Shown: piece after piece, positions 36,229 to 44,671 of the stretch
Position numbering within the stretch: position 1 is the stretch's first letter
How the letters are laid out: every line of letters starts with the position of its first letter
NCBI GenBank assembly: GCA_944390495.1
Contig: CALXQE010000082.1
Span: 1 to 56,532 of the forward strand
Direction: 5' to 3'
Origin: an uncultured Clostridia bacterium
Lineage (GTDB): Bacteria > Bacillota > Clostridia > UBA1381
DNA length: 56,532 nt
Translations under genes and position numbers: made by a program
The notes under the pieces: model-generated
Databases searched by the model: none
What the model saw: the letters and a program-made list of their open reading frames with translations, nothing else
Told to the model about the DNA's origin: nothing

Positions 36229-37611
36229 ATGGTAGATATGGATATAACTGAAATCTGGACTAAAACTCTTGAAAGCTTAAAGGAAAATATCAGCCCTGTT
36301 GGATTTAACGTACATATGAAGGTGACAGAACCTGTTTCAATGTTAAGTTCATCTTTTACGATTTCAGTGCCTACATCAATAAATAAAAACTTGATAGAAT
36401 ATCGCTATAAAAAATTTATTGAATCTACTCTTGAAAGAGTTACAGGTCAAAAGCTTTCTCTTAAAATTATTGTACAAGATAATGATGTTAAGCAGGATAC
36501 AACTGAAAATAATTCTGATGATAGACCTCAAAATAATGAAGACGTGTTTGCTTCAAATGAAATGAGTCTTTACAGTGTAAATCCAAAATATACATTTGAT
36601 AATTTTGTAGTAGGCCCGTCAAATTTAGTCGCATACGAATCAGCAAAAAGATTGGCAGAATATCCCGGTAAAATTGATAATCCTCTTTTTATTTATGGTA
36701 ACAGCGGACTCGGTAAAACTCATCTTATGCATGCAATCGGAAACAGAATTAAAGAAAAATATCCGAATTCAAATATTATATACGTTACTATTGAACGTTG
36801 GACTAATGAATACGTAACGGCACTTAGGGAGTATACTACCAATAAATATACCAATACTATGGAAAAGTTTAGAAGTAAATACAGAGCCGCAGATGTACTT
36901 TTAGTCGATGACGTTCAGTTTCTTGAAAAGAAAGAAGGAGTACAGGAAGAATTTTTCCACACCTTCAACGAACTTTTCTCACTTAACAAACAAATAGTTA
37001 TTACCTCCGACCGTCGTCCGGCAGATCTTACTACTCTTACAGACAGAATGAGAACTCGTTTCGGTCAAGGTTTTACAATAGACATTTCAGTCCCTAACTT
37101 TGAAACAAGAATTGCTATTCTTCAAAACAAAGCCCTTGAACATAATATTGAAATAAAAGAAGATATACTTGAATATATCGCCGAAAATATACGTTCAAGT
37201 ATTCGTGAACTTGAAGGTGCACTTCTTAAAGTAATTTCAATGTCTGAAATTACAGGAAAAGATATTACAATGGAATTTGTAGAAGAAACTATTAAATCAA
37301 TTATTTCGGCTAATGATACTGTTAAAATAACACCTGAAAAAATTATTAAAAAAGTTTCTGTTTACTACAATATAAATGAAAACGATATAACAGGTAAGAT
37401 AAAAACAAAAGATATTGCTATCCCAAGACAAGTAGCAATGTATTTATGTAAAAAAATGCTTGGTATGAATGATACTTCTATTTCAAAAGAATTTTCAAAG
37501 GACAGAAGTACCGTAACTCATAATATTAAAAAAATAGAAAGTGAATTAGGTTTAGATGAGTCACTTGATTCAGCTATCAGCTATATCATGAAAGACCTTG
37601 AATCTATGTAG
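36229..37611 (+). CDS. dnaA: Chromosomal replication initiator protein DnaA
   Basis: 460 residues. Domain I (about 1-85) with the ITEIWTKTLESLK start, a short acidic and Asn-rich domain II (about 86-118), the AAA+ domain III beginning NPKYTFDNFVVGPSN, Walker A GNSGLGKTH (about 158-166), Walker B LLVDDVQF, sensor region TSDRRP, and domain IV with the DnaA-box-binding signature DRSTVTHNIKKI near the C-terminus. AAGGAGG precedes the ATG. dnaN follows after 277 bases. rpmH and rnpA, often upstream of dnaA in Firmicutes, are not here; a ppx-ppk operon diverges instead. Confidence 0.98.
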   Translation: MVDMDITEIWTKTLESLKENISPVGFNVHMKVTEPVSMLSSSFTISVPTSINKNLIEYRYKKFIESTLERVTGQKLSLKIIVQDNDVKQDTTENNSDDRPQNNEDVFASNEMSLYSVNPKYTFDNFVVGPSNLVAYESAKRLAEYPGKIDNPLFIYGNSGLGKTHLMHAIGNRIKEKYPNSNIIYVTIERWTNEYVTALREYTTNKYTNTMEKFRSKYRAADVLLVDDVQFLEKKEGVQEEFFHTFNELFSLNKQIVITSDRRPADLTTLTDRMRTRFGQGFTIDISVPNFETRIAILQNKALEHNIEIKEDILEYIAENIRSSIRELEGALLKVISMSEITGKDITMEFVEETIKSIISANDTVKITPEKIIKKVSVYYNINENDITGKIKTKDIAIPRQVAMYLCKKMLGMNDTSISKEFSKDRSTVTHNIKKIESELGLDESLDSAISYIMKDLESM

Positions 37612-37630
37612 GATAAATTACGAATAACTA

Positions 37631-37862
37631 TATGGATAAGCAGTTGATAAAATAATATGTAAAAAATTGTAAAATTTAAAGAGTTTATAAATCAAAGTTA
37701 TCAATATGTATTCCATATATAAATTGTTGATAAAATTTGGCTTATTTACTTAATTTAAACTACTTTTCCAACAAATCACGCTGCTTAATAATAATATTAT
37801 TATAATTAATATATTTATATATATAATATATCAGAAAATTTGATTTTGCCGTGCGTGGATAA
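37631..37862. other. dnaA-dnaN spacer with DnaA-box-like sites and AT-rich tract
   Basis: Minus-strand DnaA-box-like sites: TTATCCATA (37639-37631) and TTATCCACG (37862-37854). Two GTTGATAA and one TTATCAATA are weaker matches. The stretch 37785-37835 is almost pure A/T and could unwind easily. A second origin module or a dnaN-region regulatory site is possible; the box density is lower than at 29.4-29.7 kb. Confidence 0.4.
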
Positions 37863-37888
37863 AATTTATAAACAAGGAGATTTTTAAG

Positions 37889-39022
37889 ATGAAATTAGTT
37901 TGCAGTAAACCACAACTTGTAGATATAATAAATACTGTTCAAAGAGCTATTGCTCCTAAAACTGCTTTGCCTATATTGGAATGTATAAAGATAGATGCAA
38001 GCGGTGACGGTAATGTTGTATTTACAGGTAATAATATAGATATATGTATTGAATATAATTCCCAGTGTCAGGTAAGTGAAGGAGGTACAATAGCCCTTGC
38101 TTCAAAGATGTTTGGTGAAATAGTAAGAAAACTTCCTGATGGTGATGTTACAATAAGTGTAAACCCATCTAACTATGTAACTAAAATAAGCAGTGGTTCA
38201 AGTAAGTTTAATATTCAAGGTATTGCACCTGATGAATTTCCAGATGCACCTATACTTGATGAAAAATTCAGATTTTCTCTTTCTCAGTCAAGTTTAAAAA
38301 GACTTATAAGAAAAACTATTGCTTTCGTTGCTCAAAATGAAGGTAAAAAACCTGTTTTAACAGGTGCACTTTTTGAAATAAAGAATAATTACTTAAATGT
38401 TGTTGCGTCAGACGGACACAGACTTGCTGTTGTTAAAGAGGAAATAAAGGAAAGTGTTGATAACAACAAGCTGATAGTACCGGGTATGACTTTAAGGGAA
38501 CTTATAAAAATCCTTAAAGGTGAAGATGAAAAGGTTGAAATTATTGTTTCTGACAGAACTGTATTGTTTGATTTCGGTAATTTCCAGCTTTATTCAAGAC
38601 TTCTTGACGGTGAATTTCTAAAGTATGAGGCAATTATTTCGGCTGTTAATACTATAAGTGTTGTTGCTGAAAAGAGATATATTATAGACAGCCTTGAAAG
38701 AGCACTTCTTCTTATTAACGATGATATTTCAGCAAAATCTGAAAATAAAGTGCCTGTAAGATTTAATATTGCTTATGATAAAATTGACGTTTCATGTATC
38801 ACAGGAAAAGGACAAGTTAATGATACTGTTCCTGTTGAACTTGACGGCGGAGAACTTTTAATAGGATTTAACTGTCGTTTTATGCTTGATGCTCTTACTG
38901 CTTGTGATGAAGATAAAGTTAAAATGGAATTTTCAGCTCCTACAAGCGGTTGCTTTATCAGAAGTGCTGACGGCGATGAATCGTACATCTATATGATTTT
39001 GCCTGTAAGACTTTATAACTAA
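37889..39022 (+). CDS. dnaN: DNA polymerase III beta subunit (sliding clamp)
   Basis: 377 residues with the three-domain clamp pattern. N-terminal MKLVCSKPQLVDIINTVQRAI, LPILECIKIDA; a domain 2 start FSLSQSSLKRLIRKTIAFVA; VASDGHRLAVVK (about 171-182); C-terminal domain ending MILPVRLY, the conserved M-L-P-(V/M)-R clamp terminus. AAGGAGAT precedes the ATG. Standard partner downstream of dnaA. The clamp tethers replicative polymerase and mismatch-repair proteins to DNA. Confidence 0.98.
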   Translation: MKLVCSKPQLVDIINTVQRAIAPKTALPILECIKIDASGDGNVVFTGNNIDICIEYNSQCQVSEGGTIALASKMFGEIVRKLPDGDVTISVNPSNYVTKISSGSSKFNIQGIAPDEFPDAPILDEKFRFSLSQSSLKRLIRKTIAFVAQNEGKKPVLTGALFEIKNNYLNVVASDGHRLAVVKEEIKESVDNNKLIVPGMTLRELIKILKGEDEKVEIIVSDRTVLFDFGNFQLYSRLLDGEFLKYEAIISAVNTISVVAEKRYIIDSLERALLLINDDISAKSENKVPVRFNIAYDKIDVSCITGKGQVNDTVPVELDGGELLIGFNCRFMLDALTACDEDKVKMEFSAPTSGCFIRSADGDESYIYMILPVRLYN

Positions 39023-39035
39023 GGAGAGTACGTTT

Positions 39036-39665
39036 ATGAAAATTAAAACCGTTAATAACTATTACACAGATGAAAACACATACATAGTCTATGATGAAAA
39101 TACTAAAAACGGATTTGTAATTGACCCGGGTTATAAATGTGACGGAATTTTAAAATCAGCTGAAGATGACGGAATAAAGATTAAATATATATTTATAACA
39201 CATTGTCATTATGACCATATTTCAGATTTAGAGCCTTTAAGAGAAAAAACAGGTGCATTACTTGTAAGCGGTGATAAGGCAAGTATAAATATAACTGATC
39301 CTGATATTAATTTATCTCTTTCAGGTTTAGGATATGCCCTGTCGGCTAAAAAAAGTGATATAGTTTTAGGTGACGGAGAAAAATTTAAGATAGACAAAAT
39401 TAATGTTAAATGTATATACACACCGGGACACACTAACTGCGGTGTTTGTTATCTTGTAGATAATAAAAAGCTTTTTACAGGTGATACTTTGTTTTTAAGA
39501 AGTATAGGCAGAAGTGATTTACCGACAGGAAATCAAGATACGCTTGTTAATTCTATAAAAACAAAAATATATGCTTTAGATGATGAGATAGAGGTTTTTC
39601 CAGGTCATGGAGAAAGTTCATCAGTTGGTTACGAAAAGAAATTTAACTTGTATGTAAGGAATTGA
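39036..39665 (+). CDS. Metallo-beta-lactamase-fold hydrolase, glyoxalase II-like
   Basis: 209 residues. Metal-binding THCHYDHI (about 54-61), TPGHTNCGVC (about 129-138), the bridging Asp in FTGDTLF (about 148-154), and the final His in PGHGESS (about 189-195) are all present. The size is that of the short GloB-like YqgX family, not the two-domain glyoxalase II. Start ATG 13 bases after dnaN with AAGGAGAG; hemZ follows after 4 bases. Substrate unknown. Confidence 0.9.
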   Translation: MKIKTVNNYYTDENTYIVYDENTKNGFVIDPGYKCDGILKSAEDDGIKIKYIFITHCHYDHISDLEPLREKTGALLVSGDKASINITDPDINLSLSGLGYALSAKKSDIVLGDGEKFKIDKINVKCIYTPGHTNCGVCYLVDNKKLFTGDTLFLRSIGRSDLPTGNQDTLVNSIKTKIYALDDEIEVFPGHGESSSVGYEKKFNLYVRN

Positions 39666-39669
39666 AAAA

Positions 39670-41124
39670 ATGCTTATTGTCCAAAATGGTTATGAATGTG
39701 ATTACGAAATGAAGCTTTTTTATAAGCTTTTTTTCGATGTTTCAGATGATGTATATGTATATTCAAATTTTGAGTATAAGGACAAAAGAATAAATGTTTA
39801 TACGGAAATCATATATGACAGTGATACATATTTCGAAGATTACTATTATGATTTCGACAGTGAAAATAAAGATAAACAGCTAATTAAAAAGATATTTACG
39901 GCTTCATGTACGAAGTCGTTTTGTCATGCTGCAAAGAAAATTAAAAATGTAAATCTTCCGTGGGGAGTAATGAGCGGAATACGTCCTGCAAAGGTTGTTC
40001 GTGAACTTATGGAGGAAGGTAACAGCAGAGAAAAGGTATTTGAAATATTAAAGAATGTCTATGAAGTATCTGACGAAAAGGCTAATCTTGCAATGACAGT
40101 TGCTGAAAATGAAAAGATACTTCTTGATAATATAGGTGAAAACAGTGTAAGTTTGTACATAGGAATACCATTTTGTCCTACAAGATGTCTTTACTGCTCT
40201 TTTGTATCAACTGATATAAGGGTAAGCGGTAAATATATGGATGAGTTTGTTGAAAAATTACTCCTTGAAATTGATAAATCATCAGAAATTATAAAGAAAA
40301 TGGGCTGGTATGTAGAAAATATATATATAGGCGGCGGTACACCTACCACTCTTGAAGCGTATCATTTAAAAAGTATATTTAATAGGCTTAAAAGTAATTT
40401 TGATTTCAGTAAAATTAAGGAGTTTACTTTAGAGGCAGGCAGACCTGATACAATAACCTTTGAAAAACTAAAAGAAGCAAAAAACGGGGGAGTAAACAGA
40501 ATAAGTATAAATCCTCAGACAATGAATAGTGAAACTTTAGTAAAGGTCAGAAGAAAACATACACCTGATTTATTTAAAAAGTGCTTTAAAATGGCACGAG
40601 ATGCAGGTTTTGATAATATCAACACAGATTTAATAGCAGGACTTCCTGATGAAACTGTTGATATGTTCCGTTACAGCCTTGATGAAGTTATAAAACTTGA
40701 TCCGGAAAATATAACTGTACATTCTATGTGTATAAAACGTGCTGCAAACCTTAGATTTACAGATACTGAACTTGCAAAAGCACAGGATATGAATGAAATG
40801 CTTTCATATACACAAAAACGTATGTCTGGGACGGGAAGAAAGCCTTACTATATGTATCGTCAAAAAAATATTTCAGGTAACCTTGAAAATGTTGGTTATG
40901 CAAAGGACGGTTATATGAGTACATATAACGTAAATATCATGGAGGAAAAACAAACTATAATAGCTCTTGGTGGCGGTGGATCGTCAAAACTTGTTTATGG
41001 TGACAGGATTGAAAGAATTTTTAATTTTAAAGACCCCCTTGAGTATATTAAACGATTTGATGAGATACTTCAAAAGAAGGACGAAATAGTTGAAGTAATG
41101 AATAAAATGAGGGAGGTGGAATAA
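39670..41124 (+). CDS. hemZ: Coproporphyrinogen III oxidase-like radical SAM enzyme HemZ
   Basis: 484 residues. A non-catalytic N-terminal part of about 150 residues typical of HemZ (ending LPWGVMSGIRPAKVVRELMEEG), then the radical-SAM core with IGIPFCPTRCLYCSF (Cys169, Cys173, Cys176), IYIGGGTPTTLEAYHL, and NTDLIAGLPDET, RISINPQTMN. The C-terminus has YYMYRQKNISGNLENVGYA and ALGGGGSSK. HemZ proteins are grouped with oxygen-independent coproporphyrinogen oxidases, but activity varies, and no other heme gene is in the window. The stop is immediately followed by the start of the DnaC-like gene. Confidence 0.9.
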   Translation: MLIVQNGYECDYEMKLFYKLFFDVSDDVYVYSNFEYKDKRINVYTEIIYDSDTYFEDYYYDFDSENKDKQLIKKIFTASCTKSFCHAAKKIKNVNLPWGVMSGIRPAKVVRELMEEGNSREKVFEILKNVYEVSDEKANLAMTVAENEKILLDNIGENSVSLYIGIPFCPTRCLYCSFVSTDIRVSGKYMDEFVEKLLLEIDKSSEIIKKMGWYVENIYIGGGTPTTLEAYHLKSIFNRLKSNFDFSKIKEFTLEAGRPDTITFEKLKEAKNGGVNRISINPQTMNSETLVKVRRKHTPDLFKKCFKMARDAGFDNINTDLIAGLPDETVDMFRYSLDEVIKLDPENITVHSMCIKRAANLRFTDTELAKAQDMNEMLSYTQKRMSGTGRKPYYMYRQKNISGNLENVGYAKDGYMSTYNVNIMEEKQTIIALGGGGSSKLVYGDRIERIFNFKDPLEYIKRFDEILQKKDEIVEVMNKMREVE

Positions 41125-42123
41125 ATGAACGATGAAAGAATAGTAAACAAGATAATGAACGAGTATGAACAGCTTCGTTCGTACGCATCAAATGAAAGGG
41201 ACAGGCGTATAAGGGAAGTACGTCAAAAATACCCTCAGCTTGATGAAATAGAAAAAGAAATATTCAGACGTGGTTTTGAAAACACCAATAACATTTTAAA
41301 AAATCCTGATAAGGCGGCGGAATATAACAGAGATTTTAAAGAAAATTTAAAAATTTTAAACCAAAAGAAAAAACAGATAATGGAAGAAAATAATATTCCT
41401 GATGATTATGACAAGTATAGGTATGTATGCGAAAAATGTCAAGATACAGGTTATGATGAAAACGGAAAAAAATGCAGTTGCTTTACACAAAAACTTATAA
41501 ATGAAGCATACTCAATGTCTAATATGGAGGATATTATAAAAAAGCAAAATTTTGATACATTTTCACTTGATTATTACTCTAAGCAGAAAAATGCAGACGG
41601 TATATCACCATACGAAAATATGATTAAAATTTATAACCGATGCAGAAAATTTTGTGAAAATTTCGATAAGGAAGAAAAAAGTATACTTTTTTACGGTCAG
41701 ACAGGTCTTGGTAAAACATTTCTTTCAAGTGCCATTGCAAAGGAGTTAATGGATAAAGGCAAGACTGTTGTATATACAAGGGCAACAAAACTTTTTATGA
41801 TAAATGATGAATACAGATTCGGAAAAAATAACGATAAAAGTATAATTGATAATATATACAATGCAGATTTACTTATAATTGATGATTTAGGAACTGAACC
41901 GCAAAATAAAAATAATCTCTCATTTTTATTTGATATAATAAACGAACGAATTTCAGAAAATAAAAAGACGATTATAAATACTAATCTTCAAATACGTGAA
42001 ATAACTCAAATTTACAGTATGCGTTTTACATCACGTCTTTACGGACATTTTATGTTTTACAAATTTTTCGGAGAAGATATAAGAATACAGAAATTTAAAG
42101 ACGATATAACTTTATCAGAATAA
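41125..42123 (+). CDS. DnaC/DnaI-like helicase-loader ATPase
   Basis: 332 residues. N-terminal helical region, then a Cys cluster CEKCQDTGYDENGKKCSC (about 103-120), likely a zinc site as in DnaI. AAA+ domain: Walker A GQTGLGKTFL (about 191-200), Walker B LLIIDDLGTE (about 251-260), and arginine-finger region near MRFTSRLYGHF. DnaI/DnaC proteins load replicative helicase with DnaD-type partners. The ATG directly follows the hemZ TAA, with GGAGGTGG upstream. A DnaD-domain gene lies 1.3 kb downstream on the other strand, on the far side of gap. Last gene of the operon. Confidence 0.88.
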   Translation: MNDERIVNKIMNEYEQLRSYASNERDRRIREVRQKYPQLDEIEKEIFRRGFENTNNILKNPDKAAEYNRDFKENLKILNQKKKQIMEENNIPDDYDKYRYVCEKCQDTGYDENGKKCSCFTQKLINEAYSMSNMEDIIKKQNFDTFSLDYYSKQKNADGISPYENMIKIYNRCRKFCENFDKEEKSILFYGQTGLGKTFLSSAIAKELMDKGKTVVYTRATKLFMINDEYRFGKNNDKSIIDNIYNADLLIIDDLGTEPQNKNNLSFLFDIINERISENKKTIINTNLQIREITQIYSMRFTSRLYGHFMFYKFFGEDIRIQKFKDDITLSE

Positions 42124-42212
42124 AAATTATATATAAAATACACATAAATATAATAGTTTTTGTGCAAAAAGAAGAAATATAACTTTTATGATATAAAATT
42201 AACAAAATACTC

Positions 42213-42241
42213 TTGTATATTTTGTAATTTTGAGGTAAAAT
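42213..42241 (+). promoter_or_regulatory. Sigma-A-like promoter of gap
   Basis: TTGTAT (42213-42218), 17-base spacer, TAAAAT (42236-42241), 65 bases before the gap start codon. Confidence 0.6.
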
Positions 42242-42306
42242 ATAGATAAATGGGCATGTACTATGCTCTGGTAAAAGAAAAAATTTATTTTCAGGAGGAA
42301 TTTAAA

Positions 42307-43344
42307 ATGGCAGTTAAAGTTGCAATTAACGGTTTCGGTCGTATTGGACGTCTTGCTTTCAGACAGATGTTCGGTGCAGAGGGTTATGAGGTTGTTGCTA
42401 TCAACGACTTGACAAAGCCTTCAATGCTTGCACATCTTTTAAAGTATGATACAGCTCAGGGCGGTTACTGCGGTAAGATTGGTGAAAATCTTCACACAGT
42501 AGAAGCTGATGATGAAGCTGGTACACTTACAGTTGACGGTAAAGTACTAAAGATTTATGCAATGGCTAACGCTGCAGAACTTCCTTGGGGAGAAATCGGC
42601 GTAGACGTTGTACTTGAATGTACAGGTTTCTATACATCAAAGGAAAAGTCACAGGCTCACATTGATGCAGGTGCAAAGAAAGTTGTTATCTCAGCTCCAG
42701 CTGGTAATGACCTAAAGACAATTGTTTACTCAGTAAACGAAAAGACACTTACAGCAGATGATAAGATTATTTCAGCTGCTTCATGTACAACAAACTGTCT
42801 TGCTCCTATGGCTGATGCTCTTAACAAGTATGCTCCTATTCAGTCAGGTATCATGTCAACAATCCACGCTTACACAGGCGACCAGATGATTCTTGACGGT
42901 CCTCACAGAAAGGGTGACCTTAGAAGAGCAAGAGCAGGTGCTGCAAATATCGTTCCTAACTCAACAGGTGCTGCAAAGGCTATCGGTCTTGTTATTCCTG
43001 AACTTAACGGTAAGCTTATCGGTTCAGCTCAGAGAGTTCCTGTTCCAACAGGTTCAACAACAATTCTTACAGCTGTTGTTAAGGGCGACAACGTAACAGT
43101 TGACGGTATCAACGCTGCTATGAAGGCTGCTGCTTCAGAATCATTCGGTTACAACGAAGAAGCTATCGTTTCTTCAGACGTTATCGGTATGAGATATGGT
43201 TCATTGTTCGATGCTACTCAAACAATGGTTTGCGAACTTGGCAACGGTCTATATGAAGTACAGGTTGTTTCTTGGTATGATAACGAAAATTCATACACAT
43301 CACAGATGGTTAGAACAATTAAGTATTTCGCTGAAAACTGCTAA
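42307..43344 (+). CDS. gap: Glyceraldehyde-3-phosphate dehydrogenase
   Basis: 345 residues from the ATG at 42307 (CAGGAGGAAT upstream); a longer frame from 42250 adds 19 non-family residues and lies right after the promoter. NAD-binding [14 protein letters not shown] (about 6-19), the catalytic Cys160 in [24 protein letters not shown] (His about 187), [18 protein letters not shown] and the C-terminal [16 protein letters not shown]-dependent glycolytic type. It is monocistronic, away from the pgk-tpiA-gpmI operon, with a strong terminator and high-expression codon use. Confidence 0.97.
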   Translation: MAVKVAINGFGRIGRLAFRQMFGAEGYEVVAINDLTKPSMLAHLLKYDTAQGGYCGKIGENLHTVEADDEAGTLTVDGKVLKIYAMANAAELPWGEIGVDVVLECTGFYTSKEKSQAHIDAGAKKVVISAPAGNDLKTIVYSVNEKTLTADDKIISAASCTTNCLAPMADALNKYAPIQSGIMSTIHAYTGDQMILDGPHRKGDLRRARAGAANIVPNSTGAAKAIGLVIPELNGKLIGSAQRVPVPTGSTTILTAVVKGDNVTVDGINAAMKAAASESFGYNEEAIVSSDVIGMRYGSLFDATQTMVCELGNGLYEVQVVSWYDNENSYTSQMVRTIKYFAENC

Positions 43345-43361
43345 TCATAATTTGATAAATA

Positions 43362-43391
43362 AAAAAACCGCTCAAATAGAGCGGTTTTTTT
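43362..43391 (+). terminator. Terminator after gap
   Basis: AAAAAAACCGCTC / GAGCGGTTTTTTTT, 13-bp stem with AAATA loop. Confidence 0.9.
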
Positions 43392-43397
43392 TGTTAT

Positions 43398-43431
43398 AAA
43401 AACAGTACGAACATTTGTTCGTACTGTTTTT
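43398..43431. terminator. Second terminator, for the DnaD-domain gene
   Basis: AAAAACAGTACGAAC (43398-43412) / GTTCGTACTGTTTTT (43417-43431), a perfect 15-bp stem with ATTT loop. It overlaps the stop codon of the minus-strand gene and is symmetrical enough to stop either strand. Confidence 0.85.
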
Positions 43432-44386
43432 ACATATTATCCTGCATCATTTTTTCAAGTTCGTCATAGTCTACATTATTATCGCTGTAAACGTCAAGAT
43501 TAGTGTTGTTATTTTTATTTTTGAAATCATTGTGGTCTTTTTCAGCAGCTTCAATTGTGTGAATACCTATTTCATTCCAGCGTTTTAAAATTGAATTCAT
43601 ATACGGAAATGACATTTTATTAGTATGTGCTACACAGTATTCATAGGCAAGTCCAACCATATTTTCGTCCATACCGTAACTGTCATGCCATGTTTTAAGA
43701 TATGTTTCTTCTGTTTTTGTTAGATTTCTGTTATCTATTCCGAGAAGTTTTTTTATTGAATAAAGATAATTTCCTTTTTCTTTTTCTGCGTTTATATATT
43801 TATCTGCCGCTTCAAGTGTTACAATTCCGTTTTTATGCCATGAAATTGCTACTTTTTCAATATAATTCATATTGCGTTTATCCTTTGAAACACAATATTC
43901 AAGTAGAATTGTAATAACTTCAGGTGAAAGTCCGAGTTCATCATAAAACCAGTAAAGTGTTTCTATATCTTTATCTTTAAGTGGTTTTCCGAGTATTTCC
44001 TGTGATAGAGCACAAAGGTCTGCAAGCATTTTATTAGATGATATTTCATCTGAAATTTGTGATATAGATTTTTTTGACACTGAATCGTTGTTGTTATCAG
44101 TATAATTATTTGCAGGAACTTCTTCTGCTCCTTTAAATAGAACATTGTCATTTGAATAAACAAGAACACCTTCTTTATTCCAGTAATCAAGTGCATTTAC
44201 AACGTCACTTTCAATAAGATTTAAAATAGACGCCATCTGTGCGGTTGTCATTTCACCCTTTGACATTGAAAGATGAAGTGATAAAAGATATACTTTTACA
44301 TATGCACCATTTGCCTTTGGCATGTAGTTTTCTATAAAATCCGTTGATACGGGTATAAAATCCGGTTTGTAGTTAAATTTAGGCAT
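43430..44386 (-). CDS. DnaD-domain replication protein
   Basis: 318 residues from the ATG at 44386 (GGAG six bases upstream); the in-frame ATG at 44398 overlaps that site. N-terminal winged-helix-like domain with DFIENYMPKANGAYVKVYLLSL (DnaD N-terminal pattern), then two DnaD/DnaB C-terminal domains (about 125-190 and 205-285), each with the YxxxxG/W-style motif: LYWFYDELGLSPEVITILLEY...YIEKVAISWHKNGI, and LKTWHDSYGMDENMVGLAYEY...YMNSILKRWNEIGI. These proteins help load helicase in low-GC Gram-positives and are usually paired with a DnaC-like ATPase, as here. Confidence 0.9.
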   Translation of the reverse strand: MPKFNYKPDFIPVSTDFIENYMPKANGAYVKVYLLSLHLSMSKGEMTTAQMASILNLIESDVVNALDYWNKEGVLVYSNDNVLFKGAEEVPANNYTDNNNDSVSKKSISQISDEISSNKMLADLCALSQEILGKPLKDKDIETLYWFYDELGLSPEVITILLEYCVSKDKRNMNYIEKVAISWHKNGIVTLEAADKYINAEKEKGNYLYSIKKLLGIDNRNLTKTEETYLKTWHDSYGMDENMVGLAYEYCVAHTNKMSFPYMNSILKRWNEIGIHTIEAAEKDHNDFKNKNNNTNLDVYSDNNVDYDELEKMMQDNM

Positions 44387-44417
44387 AATAATCTCCATGA
44401 AATATAGTTTTTCTTTA

Positions 44418-44446
44418 ATTATATATTATTTAGAAAAAAAAATCAA
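44418..44446 (-). promoter_or_regulatory. Sigma-A-like promoter of the DnaD-domain gene
   Basis: On the minus strand TTGATT (44446-44441), 17-base spacer, TATAAT (44423-44418), 32 bases before the start codon. Confidence 0.65.
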
Positions 44447-44475
44447 TTACTTGCAAAAAAAATACGGTATGCCCC

Positions 44476-44507
44476 TTGACATTCCGCAGAATTTGTGATA
44501 GTATAAT
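44476..44507 (+). promoter_or_regulatory. Promoter of rpoB-rpoC
   Basis: Perfect TTGACA (44476-44481). A TAGTAT (44499-44504) is at the standard 17-base distance; a perfect TATAAT (44502-44507) is 20 bases away. One of these is the -10. About 160 nt of leader precede rpoB, with a small hairpin GTATCT/AGATAC at about 44513-44538. No rplJ or rplL genes are upstream. Confidence 0.65.
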
Positions 44508-44671
44508 AAACTGTATCTTAGTCTTAATTTTTAGATACTATCCTATTCATTTAACATTATCATTGTATGTATTATAGCATGAATATATACAAAAAGCAAC
44601 CCTAAATTTATAGGGAAAAAATTAGGATAAAGAACTGAAACTACTTATTAATGATGAGGTGATTTAGTAAA

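Noticed and set aside
42250..42306. Longer GAPDH start
   Set aside because: The extension is not family-like and begins directly after the promoter; the ATG at 42307 has a strong ribosome binding site.
44580..44640. CCCTA/TAGGG hairpin in the rpoB leader as a terminator or attenuator
   Set aside because: The stem is only 5 bp and is followed by A rather than T on the plus strand.
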